A stretch of DNA of 64,000 bases from Montifringilla adamsi (Eukaryota > Chordata > Aves > Passeriformes > Passeridae). The notes beneath the pieces are model-generated. The model was not told the DNA's origin. It saw only the letters and a list, made by a program, of their open reading frames with translations, and searched no databases. How positions within the stretch are numbered: the stretch's first letter is position 1; every line of letters begins with the position of its first letter. Positions 24,719 through 38,020 of this stretch are shown here, in pieces. A program made the position numbers and the translations under genes. The stretch covers positions 1,941,054-2,005,053 of the forward strand of contig JAGGNK010006559.1 in NCBI GenBank assembly GCA_017590115.1, in the 5' to 3' direction.

Positions 24719-27055
24719 GTTTTAATTTTCCAGTCCAGTTGTTTCCTGAATTACTGGCTTGCTTTTAGCAAGAGACCAGGACTCTGGTCTGACCTATTTC
24801 CCTCAGAGCTGATTCAAAACCCCTGGCTGGGTCAGGGCACCAATGGATATTTAAGACTGTGCACAAAACAGAGAAAGGCTGCAGGGAAGCCAAACTGACA
24901 ATTAATTTATTTTTTAAATAGCACTCTGGTAAAACTGTGTGGAGTAGCTCCTCAGCAATGGAGCTGCCAAACCCTACACACCTAAGGTAGCACTGATCAG
25001 TCTGTAAGCCTCTGATGCTCGTTCACAGGCCTGTTTTTGGAATGATACTGCTGGTAGAGAAATTGATCCCAGAGCTGCTGGGGACTGGAGGGGATATGTT
25101 TACACCCAAGCCTTACCTGAACCTGCTCACAGAATGCATTGTAGTGTTGTGTTGGTTTTGCAATGCGTTCTGCATGTGAGATAACTGCTTTTCCACACTG
25201 AGTGGCAAGATGTTTGCCAATCTCCTGAGCTTTGGAGCAAGGCATTATTTAATTTTTCCCTCTTTCTCAGCTTCTATAGAATACACAGATTTTAAACCCA
25301 GCCTCTATCTTGAGTTACTGTTGTCCTGGTGCATCCCTTAAGACAGAACAAGGGAAATGTGTTGGAACAAATGGTCACAGCGGATCTTGCCATGGTGTAT
25401 CCAGTCAGTCCTCTGGCACGGCCAGGTGCAGGTGGCTGTGAAAATAGCTATTGAGGGAAAAAAGGATTGCCCAATTTACCTGGGTCTCGGCCTATGGCTG
25501 AATGGTTCTGTCTTCTTTGAAGTCAAGAAACTGTCCTCAGCATTCAAGCCTGCATTATGTTCTTAAAACAACATTGCTGAAGGCTGGCAGCCACGTTGGG
25601 TGGCTTGGTTCTGAAACACCACAGAGCCATGGGGTGGTGAGTTTCAATTGTGTAGGAGATGCAACCATAACACCTTTTTTAGGCTGTCCAGTGCTTTCTG
25701 ATTTACCTGAGCCTCTGCACATATTTGCTAGGGAAAAGCCTCTAGACTCTGGCTTGGGACAAAAGAGCAAACTCATCTGGCACTGCAAAATAATGGCACT
25801 ATTATTTTTCACCTTAAGAAATGTCAGCAAATGTGTGCCAAATGCCCAGTTCTTTGATTATAACCATTATACTCATGAATGCCCTTACAGAAATAATGTG
25901 GTTACTGGTCCAGTTGTCTGTCTGTGATTTAGTGCCCCATAGTTGGGCTTTGCACTTCTGCAGTTCTCCTTATCCATAAGCTTTCCAGTTTTTCAGATTT
26001 TCTAAGTAAATACACTTCAGAGTAAAAAAAAAAAAAGTCAAGTAGTCCTATTTTAAAGGCAACCCCACAGTAAAACACACTCAAAATGAGATATATTTAA
26101 GTGCTTTGATTTAAATCAGATCCCAAGGTTCCTGATTCTCCCTTTCTTAGACACATCATAGGGCATCTGTCCATGTACAGTGTCCCAGTGTTGTTCACCT
26201 CACTGGTGATTAGGCTTGATTTTGTGCTCCACTTGGAAACAGGTGAAATCACTGTAGTTTTTCTCATGTAAGAAGACATCATCCTGAATGAGGTATAAGG
26301 AAACAAACAGACAAAAAGCTCCTTATTAGAGAAAAATACCCACGTATCAAGTTTCTCTCCCATTTAAGACCTTGTTTTCAGTGCGTAACCTGATGCTGGA
26401 TGCTGCTTGGATTATTGTAATGGCTGCATGCAAGGCTGAGGAATACCTTGTTTCTACCCTCCCTCTTCCCCAGTTTGCCCCATTTTCACCTTTGTCTTCT
26501 ATTTCTTTCACTGCAGGTTCAGAAGCTCAGTTGTAACTTACATTGTTGACATTACATGTTTGCCAAGTTTGGGTATTACAGCACTCATGCAGCTCCAGTT
26601 TCATTCAGTTTTCCCCGTGTGCTTTATCCCTTTTATCTTCGGCCCTATTAATGTGATTGCCCTGTGACAACACTTGCTGGAAGATGTACAGGAAGGCTGG
26701 AGCAACCCGTGTTTCCTGGTGGCTGCTGAACAAACGCTTCTTTCCCAAAGGCACGGGTACCCTACCCCAGCAGGAGAGAGCAGGACAGCCCACGCTGCTC
26801 TCCTGCCCCCTTCCCACACAGTTATCCAGCTCAGCTCTGCTCCTGGCAGGGAGATGTGTGTCTTCCTTGGGGAACTCAGGTGGCCCTGTTAAGGATACCA
26901 CAAAGCAGCCCAAAAAACACAGACTTTTGCAAATAGGCAGGTTTGCCTTCTATTTATTTCTCCTTTTATCCTGCTAGCGAGGGATCATCAGCATGCAGGC
27001 GCTATCTGACCCTCCCAGATAAACTGCATCTGTACAGGCTCATTCAGACACAGGC
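24719..27055. other. Noncoding, nothing specific seen
   Basis: Mixed composition, with an A run at 26023-26036. The longest frame (25502-25927, plus, 141 codons) is unrecognised and lacks support. Confidence 0.5.
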
Positions 27056-27063
27056 TATAAATA
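27056..27063 (+). promoter_or_regulatory. Candidate TATA box
   Basis: GGCTATAAATACCCGCC is a textbook TATA element with GC-rich flanks, in a locally GC-richer and CpG-bearing patch (27050-27185). Initiation would be near 27086-27092. A possible donor, CTGTGGTGAGC, follows near 27181, so a short noncoding first exon is conceivable. No coding potential was recognised. Confidence 0.3.
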
Positions 27064-27835
27064 CCCGCCGCCTGTGCACAGACTGCCGCCACGCTCCCTG
27101 GGTGCCTCTTCCAGGGCAGCCTTTCCAAAAGGTTTTCGGAAAGATCCTCCTGCGGTGCCCAGACGAGACCTGGGAGCTGTGGTGAGCAGCGTGTGAATGC
27201 TGCTATGGCACAGGCACTGACCACTTACCTTCTCCATCTGTACCTATGTGGTGTCAGGGCTGTGATTTAGGTGGGTTCCCTGTCAGCCGGGACATAAATT
27301 ACAGCCAGCACTCTGGCGTGGGACTCTGGGAGCCATTCAGGGCATTTCCCTTTCCAGAGATTTGTTTCCTCCAGAGCGACTGGCTAAAGTAATGCCTTCC
27401 TCCTTCCCACTGCCCTCGACTTCATGTTAAAGACACTGTTAACCTGGTGCTGCCCTTCTCTTAATCCTGACATGGAAAAATGGATCAGGACGTGAAGGAA
27501 GAGTTAAATAATTAATTTAGAGGTATCTCATTTTCCAAATCTTGCCTAATCCGGCTTTCCAGTTTAGCATTCATTTTCCCCACCCTTTTGTATATACCAG
27601 TTTCAGCCCTTTATCTCTCCCTCTTCTAAATATTTTACTGGGGTTTTGTTTTATACAGCTGAGAGGAATGCTGTTCTGATAAAACAGAGCTATAATCTCC
27701 TCAGGCTGCATTTCCTTAGTTCCCACTCTTCATCTGTAGCTTTTAAACAAAAAATCTTTACTAGATGAAAATAAAGACGGTGAATTTCAGTGGTACATTT
27801 AATAATTCATAAATCAAATGAAGTTCAAACAGGTT

Positions 27836-27890
27836 CAAAGTTTAAAAGTTTAAAAGTTTTGCTGAAGCTTTAAAGTTTAAACTGTCAGAG
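27836..27890. repeat. AAAGTTTA-type low-complexity repeat
   Basis: CAAAGTTTAAAAGTTTAAAA and later CTTTAAAGTTTAAAC repeat the same 8-9 bp word in both orientations. It is a small AT-rich repeat within a long AT-rich stretch. Confidence 0.5.
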
Positions 27891-29278
27891 ACTTTGACAA
27901 AAAACTTTTCCTGTCTGGAATATTTAAGATTGTTAAACCATATTACATGCATGGCTATTGCTACATTTTTTTCAACCATAAGTTGTCTTCTAAAAGAATA
28001 TTAATTTTGTGTTGTCTTTAAACAACTAATACATATGCAGTATAAAGAAGGATATTATTAGTGTAAAGAAGATCACAGCTATATAACCTGCATATTACAC
28101 ACTTTTTTTTTTCAGGCTAACTTACTTTGGCCAGCAAGAAATCACTTGATTTATTAATGCTGCTACATGCTAGAGGGGTAGGAAAGGTCTCCTTTTAATG
28201 GCTTGGCCATTATAAAAGAAGAATGCAGGCGAGTATACGTAACTGCAATGTCTGAAAAGCATTAAGTTTTATGCATGGTGTCCTTACAAACTATGGAAAA
28301 CTCTTTCTGTTCTTGCTTATACCAATATCAATATCAAAGTCTAAATGCCACTGAAACCAGTGAATTTTTATGTGGTCTTATTTATGCTGACTTAATTTCA
28401 TTAATGCATTCAAGGATCCTTTTATTCACATTTTAGTCATTTCCAAAGCATTTAAAGTATTTTCAGAAACATATTAATTTCATTCATTGCATTTCTGAAT
28501 ACAGTTGTAGCTCTAAATGACATTCTATGAAATAAATATATTATAAATAGCACATGAGGCAGATGCTCCTACCTAAAAAGAGGAACCAATTTCCCTTGGG
28601 GAAAAACTGGCATGGCATCAGAGGAACCTCACCAGCACACAGTGGCTGTGACCCAAGCTCAGCTCAGATGTAAGCACCACCAGTAAGCCTAGAATTTGAC
28701 ATCTTTCCTTCCTTCAGTTAAAATAACACACACTCTATCTGTCATTATTAGCCTCTAAAATTAATTTAGTTTCCATGAATAAGCTCATGAAGTAAGCTGT
28801 TTGTTATGGCAAAAGCAGAAACATTAATAGCTTTAAATGGTTTTAACCGATAAAAGTCTGATAGATGGGGCAAATGGAAACAGGCATCATAAGTGCCTTA
28901 GTTTCTCAGGGAAATCAGGATTGGAGAGGGCAAAGTAAGGGAGATAGTTAGTCCACAGTTCCTGATGTAGCATAAGGGGGTAATAAAAAAAATATGTCTT
29001 AGAGCACTTCTAAAACAGTTATTTTTGCCTCTAAAGCAGACTAGTTGCAATGCTGAAAGTTCAGCAGAGAGCAGAGTCATGTTCTTCCATCAGTCAGGAG
29101 TCTCTTACTCCTTCTAATAAGTGCAGATTTCTTCCAGCAAGCAGCAGGGAATATTCTGCACATGTCACAAGACTTGTCTCCAGCCTCCCCAACTGCCTTG
29201 CCCAGGCTGAAGTTAACCATGAATAAAGGACACTTTCCCAGCATCCTACTCCAGTGGATTTCCATCCCCCGCCCCCCC

Positions 29279-29290
29279 NNNNNNNNNNNN
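29279..29290. other. 12-base assembly gap within a C homopolymer
   Basis: Twelve N bases lie between C runs on both sides, the left one interrupted once by G. The true length of the C tract is unknown. A 78-residue frame that crosses it with X residues is not real. Confidence 0.95.
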
Positions 29291-31661
29291 CCCCCCCCCC
29301 AAGGGCTCATTGGGATAACATGTGAGCTGTGCTGTGCATGAACTGCAATATGGGCTCACAAAGTGTTGTTTTGCCTGCCAGGAGATCATTCACAAAAAAA
29401 AAAGTCAATAAAGGAGAGATACAAAACTCACCAAATGAAGTTTTTTTTTTTAAAACATGCATTCATGGAATAGTGTTCAATTAGGAAACCTTGGCAAACA
29501 CCCAGACCTAGGTGCCCACAAGTACAGGTAATGAGTAGCAGTGACAGAACCCAGAATGCAGAATTAGGGGTTAAAACTGAACATATAATGAGGGATGCAC
29601 TTCCAAAGTGCAGCCCAGAAATCGCTCCATGCTGGGCTGGAAGATGCCTGTGGGCAGAAAGTGCTTGCACAAAGTGGATCCAAAACTTAATCCACCACCT
29701 CCCTGCCACCCAGGGAGTTTTGACATCTGCCTTAGGGTCAGTGATAAGAGTGGTGCTACCCCCACAGAGACCTGTTGAAGCTGGGTGCCTGCAGCTCTTC
29801 AGTTATGGGTCTCTAGCAGCTGAGTACATGTTTTCCATGTCACAATTTCAGGCTTAAAATCTTGAGATCTCTTTGTTCATTTTGGATATGCCACTTCAGC
29901 ATAACAACATGACTTGGCAGTGTCTCACCCTTAATGATTTTGATCTCATTTCAATGATAGTTTAGCATCATCAACTTGGAACTGACTTACTTTGCTCTGC
30001 TAAATGCCAACGAATTGCTGAATGACTCTTTTATAACTTGCTGCCTGGGAAGAGGCAGTGGTCATCTTATGACAAGGATAAAAATGAATCACAATTCATG
30101 ATTTCTGATAGCTAAAGAGTCAACATAAATGGGTTCTATGGAGCTTTTTTATTTCAGGGACTACTAAATGCTATGGCCACTACCCCAGATGCTCCATGCT
30201 GATTTTTGCAAAATGAAAAGCCTCCACATGCCCTGAAGCAAAGTGAAACCCAGCAGCCATACAAACAATGCTACAAGATATCTTCTGCCTAATTTCCAGG
30301 CCACAGCTCTTTGGGGACTTCTCTGCATTCTTCTGGTGACTTGCCTCTTTAGTACCCTCCCTACTCTGCTCATCTAGGGAGAAAAAGGGCTCTTTACTGC
30401 ACAAAAATGGGTAGGGCTGCATCAGAAGGGACATTTTCATCAAGGACCAAGCTATCTTCCCTTGGTGAAAGGGGGAACCCTTATCTTCCTTTTTAGATGT
30501 CAGCTTATTTGGTTCCTATGTTTAAAAATTTAAGGCTCCTTGTGTCCAAGGCAGAACCAGGAAAGGGTGCACTCCTGTGACAGGTAGAGTGACAGAAAGC
30601 ACAGAAAGCATGAAAATAGCTGTAATTGTGCAGAAGTTCTGACAACATGATTTGCAATTGTTACCAGCCTGTGCAGGATTCTCAGGTTGGGATACAGATC
30701 CGTGAGGTCGGGGTTAACAGCCTAGGGATGAGTAAATGCTGGCCCCAAGAATTGTTACACAAATGACTTTTGGATGAGGAGATTAATCTGGTCAATCTTG
30801 GAAGAACAAATAAGGGAAGTAGCTTCCCATGTGCTGTGCAGGACCAGGCTGCAGAAAAGAGAAAGCAAACACCTGTTTGTTGGCCCTCAGGAGTGCTCAG
30901 TTTCCTCTGGGAAGTGTTTTTCAAGAAGACTGGAAGCTCCTTCTTCATATACTCCCTGCTTTCAGCGCTGGTAGCACCCGCCTAAGGAAGTGTGATGCTG
31001 CAGGAGGACAGCGCCCAGCCTTCTGCTGGCTGCAGTTCCCTGCCTATTTGCCAGGCCCAGGTCTGACAGATTTCACCAGATCCTTTGCCTCCATGAAGCA
31101 GTGGTTTTGCAATGCTCCCCAGCTGCTGATGCAGAAGGAGAGCAGCAGGAGACCAAGGAGCCGAAGTGGTCCTTGAGTGAATGTTTTTGAGGAATTCTCC
31201 TCAAAGCTACTCTACTCACAGTCGCCGCCACTGGAGTGAGTCTGGGAATGTTCCTTGCGCCCAGGTAAGGAGCAGGAGGAGCTCAGCTGCACGCTTGCTG
31301 CTGGAAAACTTCACAGTGCACAACTCTCAGCCGGGTCCTGGCATTTAAAAGAGTTGAGGGATGGGAGAGTTCAAAACTGATGAGGCAGTTTTGGATGTCC
31401 CATGAATGTGTCCTGTTGCTCTAATGTCCCAGCAGAAACTGGCAATTAACTGGGAAGTTTATGTGATGTGGGCTTTGGAGTGTTACAGTCTTTTCTGCTC
31501 CACATGTTGAGACAGAGCTGTGCCTTCTGAGTACTTTCAATGGAGAAAATGTCTGAGGTCTTGTTCTGCAAGTGCTTGGCCTGTTTTAATATAGCAGACC
31601 TCGGCGTTTTGAAGACAAAAAGACAGGTTTCCTGGGAAGAGTTTTGATTTTACTGGCCTTC

Positions 31662-31720
31662 GGGAAGGGAAGGGAAGGGAAGGGAAGGGAAGGGAAGGGA
31701 AGGGAAGGGAAGGGAAGGGA
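31662..31720. repeat. GGGAA microsatellite
   Basis: About 11.8 uninterrupted copies of GGGAA. The perfect purity suggests it is young or still length-variable. The opposite strand gives a PFPSL-repeat frame that is an artefact. Confidence 0.97.
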
Positions 31721-34700
31721 TTCTGCATTTTGTAACTACTATACTTAGGTGACAAAGCCAAACAGAAGCAAAATCCCCAATACACTGAGAAAAATCAATC
31801 AAATCTGAGACAAAGAAGAATGTAGCAAGAGAGGGTTTTTTGGATCTGGCCTTCAACCACAATAAAGCATGGGGTGCCTTATTATACCAGCTTATACTGT
31901 AGTATTTTAGCAAGGAAATTGTACATAATGGTATTAGGTTAGGGTTTGGCTTTTTTGGTATATTACTGCTGCAGGGGAATCCTACTCATCCCCAAAGACC
32001 CCTGTGTCATGAGACATAGGAAGAAGCTGAATTAAGCAGAAAAAGGAGCCACAGAATTTTTGTGTGCAATTTACTTGACTGAGCCATCAGAATGAATAAG
32101 GAGGTGTCAATGAGCAGGGCAGTGTCTGAGCTATCCCACCAGAAATACCCTGGCCTGTCACCAAAAGGCTCGTGCACAGAGAACAGCATAGAATTTCTCT
32201 AACCCCTCCCCAGACCTGTAGAATTCATCCTTTCCTTACATCCTGGGGGAAACAGATACCACCATTTCATTCTGAGTTTCTACAGGAGAAGAAGGATCCC
32301 CTTGTGTTTGTGTGCTGCTGGACTTCCCCCTGGGTGTATTTGACAAGGGGCTTGTGCTGCCATCTGCCTGGCAGATTTCATTGCTGTGCAAGGGTGGGCA
32401 GGCCCCAGCAGCTCCAGGGAGGGCACCAGGACTGTGATATGCTGCCTTCCTGCCTGGCCCCAGCCATGGCCTCGCACAAGCTCAGGAGCTGCTCATCCAG
32501 CTCCCTGCCAAGCTGCTTCATAGAGCTGGACCAACCCAATATTGTTGACTTGATTTGTTTTCCAACCTATGAGAAGACAAGGTGGCCAAGGTCTGTCCTA
32601 GGTCAGTTTAGGCTGCTCTGGATGTGTAACTTTAATTCTAGGAATGTGATTGTCATTCCCATTTCATTTTTTTCACACCACTCACTTTTCTGTAAACTAA
32701 TATAATCTCCCTCAACACTTGTCTGTGTTCCCACTGGATGCAAACAGATTTCCAAACACAATTCTCCTGAAGATTGCTGGTTTAACCTCACTGCAGTGCT
32801 GCCAATTATAATGACCTTTGTCCCACATGCTGAAAATAACCTCCTGAAAGCAGTGGATTCCCTGCAGAGTCATGCTCTCTACAGCATTATCAGGATCTTT
32901 CTTGCAAAGGCCACCAGCAGCCCCATGCATCTGGCTTCATGAGCTTGCTAAAGCCAGTGACACAAAAGCAGGGGCAAGCCCTGCAGCTTGTGTGTCCTCA
33001 ATGTCTGTCTCCTATTTTTTTCAGGAGAGTTTTGCCAGATATTCTGGCCAGGGCCTGTGGTTTTGGAAGAGGAAACATTATTTGTCTCATAATACAGACA
33101 TCGAATACAAACATGGGAGCTGCAGTTCCTGGCATGAAAGCTTTTTGCAGCAATTTACTATCCAACATCCTTATAATTAATGAGGGCTGTAACTACTATT
33201 TTTAGTACAGCTAAAATTTGCTATAAGTTATTAGAGAGAGACATGTTGTGTAATATATGACTAATGTACCATTTCACCAAGAATTTGTATTACATTGCTG
33301 AAAATTGCAGGGAAATTATTTCCAGAGGCTTCCAACAGCCCTGAATGCTCTTTGAATGTACAGCACAAAGCAACCTACAGCTTAGCTGGCTTGGCTGGAT
33401 AATTATGTCAAAGCCTTCAGAAAAATTAAATTCAGTCTGCACCTTGCAAGAAGGATGTGGCCAGATGTATTTCAGGTGTGACAAAATTGAAATCATTGAA
33501 ATTAATTGGGGAAAGAGGTGGAAAGTGGAAGTGGGAGAGAAGATTACCAAAGGTAGAATTGATGAAATAAGATGTTTCATTTACTGGGGTAATTAGCTTT
33601 GCCATTGAAGCCTGTCTGGGGTACCAGGACCAAAGGCACCCTGAGCCTGCGAGGCTCGGGCAGATGTGGAAAAAGCTAACATGAGGGGAGGCAGCTGTGG
33701 GCCCTGGGAGAAAGTCACTGTCTCAGCATGCATTTGGTTTGTTCAGAGTAGTCTCATCTCTGTCCCTGCAGAGGTAGCTGAGTATCTTGCATGATTTGCT
33801 TCTTACCTGCCTTCGTTTAATCACACGTTATTCAGCATTAAGTCCCCACTGTGGAAAATGGAGAGACAGAATCTATGTATGTACACTCTGTTATCTGACC
33901 CCCCCCATTTCAGTACCAACTTCCCAGATACGTGCAAAAAAACCTCAACAAAAGCCTCCCTCCCACACCCCCCATACCCTCTTCCCCACATAGAAACCCC
34001 AAATAACACCCTTCTTTTATAAGAAGTAGCGTGATACATTTTTTCTCTCTTCTCTTGAGTTGGGGAACATTCTTCCCTACATAATGGTGTTGTTTTCTTG
34101 TCTGGCAATGTTGTACACACTGTCACAGCTATTTGCTATGCAATTCAATTCATAAAAGTCAGCAACCTGTTGAAGTGATTAGCTGTATTTGCTTAAGAGA
34201 CGCCCAGTACTGGAATTGCAGGGAGAGTGCATTACAGGTCAGAGTTACAATATTGACCAGGATCTGGGGGGAAGCTTGTACAATCACATTAGCCATTCCT
34301 ATTTATGACTCCTAAGCTAGTTAACCTTAATACAGCTGCTCTTAAGAGATACAGATGGGAAGTAACTCTGTATAAACTGCATACTGTATAAAGTTTACGT
34401 GCAATCAAGTTGAAGATGGAAAGATGGGGGAGTAGATCCTTGAGATGCAGATTACTTCAGCTGCTAGGCAAAAGCACTGGCCTTGGCTGGAGCATCAAGT
34501 GTCCCAGCCCAGACATCGATATGTTCTTGAGAGAGTGCTCCAGCAAGGAGTATAAGGTCACCAGCACTGGCTTGGTGCCTCGCTGCCCAGAGGAGTTTTG
34601 TCTGTGCCTGGAGAATTTTTGTCTGCATCTTCTAGGCACTTCCCAGCAAAGTGGTACAATGTGAGGCACATTTGGTACAGGTCTAAGAGGCAAAACATGC

Positions 34701-36320
34701 AGGGAATCTGTGTGACTTTACCTTCACCAGAAAGTAAGACAAAGGTAAAAGGAGCAAGTATTCATTATGGAAGAAAAAAAAAATCCCTGTGATGGAGCAC
34801 AGCCTTCGGAACACAAAGTGGACAATAGAAACAGCAGTGGGATTTTTCAAAGCATGAAAGTAACTTAGCAACACATATTTATTTCCTGTTTTAGAAAAGG
34901 TGCCGTGAAGGCATAAATTCCTAGGAGATGAATCATATATAAAAGACATGCATTGTTTAGCTTTGAAATTGCATGTGGAATACCAGTGAGATCATTCTGC
35001 ATATGTTCTCCTCCATTCATAAAGACCTGGCATGCTGATCACCTAGCAGGTGTGCATCCAAACAGAAGATGAAGCTGGAAACTCTTGAGAAAGAGCATTT
35101 GATGGGTTTCCTCTCACATTTCTGTTGGTGGCACAACAGGTAGCAGCTATGGAAGCATCTTAGAGAAAAGTAATTCCTGTCCAAGAGATTATATTAGTAC
35201 ATGAGAAAAGTTAGAAATTTCCTCTGTGTTCTGTGTTTAGTAAGCAGTCACATAATAACTTACTTCCAGGAGTTCAAAATCAAAAGAAGATGCTTATTTC
35301 TGTTTGGGAAAATGTAAAACTCTATAATTCAGGATTTATGTTTCAGGGAAATCAAAAGAAAATCAAATTTTTCTAAGACAGTTGCCAGTTTTATTCTTTA
35401 CATGAAAATCTTTCTGTTTTCACAGTGGCTTTCAGTTTTCAAAACCAGCAACTCTTTTTCCAAAAAAATCAAATCTGAATGGGCATAGTTTTATGGGTTG
35501 CATTGGTGACATTTATTGTGCAGCCATAAGCATGAGATCTTTAATGGTCTTGAGCAAGCTAAACTCTATAACTCTGTCCATAAGCATACAAATATTGTTC
35601 CACCCGTGTTGAAAGATATTTATTGACACTTAGCAATTTATATGAGGTCATCGACCTTTAAAACAGGTCTCTTTTTGAAAATTTTATTGCCGTGTTACAT
35701 TGCTTGACTAAAAATAATTAACTATCTACATTGTTTAATGACACTGCCAAACTACCAACAGTAAGGTGAAGCAGAAATGTGAGACCTTTTTTTCAAAAAG
35801 AGAAGCTTCTTTAAAAAACGTCCATGAAGGTATAAAAATGTCCTCTATTCCTGAGGGATTTGCATGGACCAGTGATTGCAGTATTTACACTGCCTCCTAA
35901 TTTTTAATATTTTTTCCTCCCAACGCCTTTGTGAGAGAGTGAAAGGACCTTTTTTTCCTTCAACAGATGGATATCTGAGATGTGGAATAAATAGGAGAGG
36001 ACATGGTATGGGCATGGACTGATTAGTGAAATACTGGAGGCATTAGTTAGATTAACAGGAAAACATTCTGGAAAACATTTCTTGCAGTAAAACACCCAGG
36101 TATGTAACTGGTTTTTCACTCACAGGCAATACTCAAAGCAGCTCCTGATAATTACTTATTGCTAAGTGTTGTGCTTTTCCTGTTGCAGCAATTACTAAAA
36201 ACTAAAAATTCACCTGTCTACCCCTGCAGCTGTCTGTAACTGGGGATGCCTGGGCACGTCTTTAGTCCTCTCACATGATGCTGTCTGTGGCAAATACTTG
36301 ACAGAGAAGAACAAAACACT
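31721..36320. other. Noncoding, nothing specific seen
   Basis: A 177-codon frame (32172-32705, plus) has random-looking composition and no splice support. 35490-35760 is AT-rich with smooth composition and could be conserved noncoding DNA. Confidence 0.5.
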
Positions 36321-36364
36321 TAATGGGTAAATTAAGCTGGGTACCCAGCTTAATGGGTAAATTA
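36321..36364. repeat. 22-bp perfect palindrome flanked by direct repeats
   Basis: Positions 36332-36353 form a perfect palindrome centred on the KpnI-like GGTACC (half-site TTAAGCTGGGT). The 14-mer TAATGGGTAAATTA occurs at 36321-36334 and again at 36351-36364, overlapping both palindrome ends. Confidence 0.9.
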
Positions 36365-37937
36365 TGAAGGATGGAAGCACAGCCACAATAAGGGTGTCCT
36401 CTGGAATTTTAGCAATTGATAATGAATAAGTATGATACCTGACAGCGGAGTGATGCTGTGGAATAATACTCTTTCTGAGATTTCACAGATGGTTCAGTCT
36501 CGTTGGCTGTCTTGAAATGTGTGAGAAAATGAGATATTTTCACGTTCTCCCCTTTTCAGAGTTTTTTTTTTTATAAACTTGTGCTTACAATGAAAATAGC
36601 AACTTAGTCTGTCTTTTATATTTACCTTCTTACTTGCTGAATTAATGACCCAGTTTTAAGTAACAAAGATTGATCCCTCCCAGACACCTTCAATCTCCCT
36701 CTCTCCAATGGAAGATGGGAGATGGTTCAGCTCAGGGCAGAGACACAAGAAAGGGCCTGGCAAAGATAACTGAGTATTTCTCTTGTATCTTTCCTTGCCC
36801 CACAGCCCTGGCCAGCCATACATGTAGGCATCTCTGTATCCAGTAAGAGAGCTCTGCATCCATTTAGAAAATCAGTTCCATGGGTTTCTGGATTGCTAAA
36901 TTCACTGCAAGTTAATGTGCACACAATTTCACAGCTGATTTCAACCCAAGCCACTAATGATGGTAATAAATGTCTTCCAATTTTATTAAGTCAGATGTAA
37001 TTGGATATTTCAAAGCAACTAGAGGAATGGGATAGATTAGATCTATGAAAATATGAAATTAAATTCCTCTTTCACTTGTGACAGCTCTATTGGAGTATCA
37101 GAATTGGTGCCTGTGTCCTACTGATTTATCAGTATCTATTTAAGAGGAAATGGAATATCCGTGCACATATTTAACAGATCTGAGTACTTTTAAAAGCAGA
37201 GTTTGCCTTGTTCTCTCTCAAAGGAAATGGGAATTCATCACTCTCTTAGCACATGCTCCAGACCCTGCAGCAAACACTTTGCTTTGGGAGACATTCCTTA
37301 TTCTGCTTGTGCCCATCAGCTGGACAACACTTGCAAAGTGAGAACTGCTCTTTTTGGCTGAGTTTAAAGGGAAGAAAATGCAGCCACAGGCTTTGCACAT
37401 GTTCACAGGAAATGGACAGCATTGCTCTGCCTATAAAGCATGGTCTGAATGAAGGAGAAGGCAGTATGTGTGTATAGTGGTGGCTATCAAAACTGACTTT
37501 TGGATATTCTGGAGACTCTCTGTGCCCCCTGCCTTCCTAAGCCATGACTCTCCTCCCAGTGACTAGACACTAATTAGGTACTGATTAAGAACCACAGAGA
37601 CCCCAAAGCCTGCATGTCTCTGAGAGAATTGAGCATTATTGATGTGGAAAACTGAAAAAAGAATAAATGCACATTAACTTCAGGGCTGACAGGCTTTTGC
37701 CTCAAAGTTACAGGGGCAACAGTGACTGAAGTAAAAGCATGAACCATTTAGAAGATGTTAAAGGAAGCATTTCTTTGCAAGAGCCAAATTGGGAGACAGG
37801 ATTAAATTTTGAAGAGGAGGGCAAATGTGACTGCCTTAAAAAAATATTGATAGCTTTGCAAACCAAACGCACACAGGTTTCAGAAAAGACATGCATAGTG
37901 CCAAAAGCATATGTACATTTTAAGAGAGTCACATTTT
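36365..37937. other. Noncoding, nothing specific seen
   Basis: Ordinary AT-rich sequence with only short frames, ending at a CR1 fragment. Confidence 0.5.
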
Positions 37938-38020
37938 AGACTCACCGAGTCACACCAGCTGGGAGGAAGCCCTGGAGGCTGCCCGGCCCAGCCTCCTGGC
38001 CAAAGCAGGCTCTGTGATAC
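37938..38020 (-). mobile_element. Old CR1 LINE 3'-end fragment
   Basis: GACTCACCGAGTCACACCAG, then GGAGGAAGCCCTGGAGGCTG and GCCAAAGCAGGCTC, matches in order the antisense of the bird CR1 3' UTR as I recall it (patient-like 'agaatcac...ggttggaag...ctggag...gccaaagcagg' layout). So the element lies on the minus strand. It is truncated and diverged. This is pattern recognition, not an alignment. Confidence 0.5.

Larger units (their letters stand above)
27186..31661. other. Noncoding, AT-rich, one assembly gap
   Basis: 27540-28560 is strongly AT-rich with smooth composition, as in conserved noncoding DNA. The N gap lies at 29279. A strong donor-like CAGGTAAGG occurs at 31262-31270 after a GC-richer patch, but I could not find a matching exon. 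Confidence 0.5.

Noticed and set aside
24501..24768. F/L/S-rich membrane-like proteins
   Set aside because: Translations of the TTTC microsatellite.
31261..31275. Strong splice donor CAGGTAAGG as evidence of an exon
   Set aside because: No acceptor or open frame upstream forms a convincing exon with it.
32172..32705. 177-codon plus-strand frame
   Set aside because: No recognisable domain, no splice borders, and opposite-strand frames overlap it.
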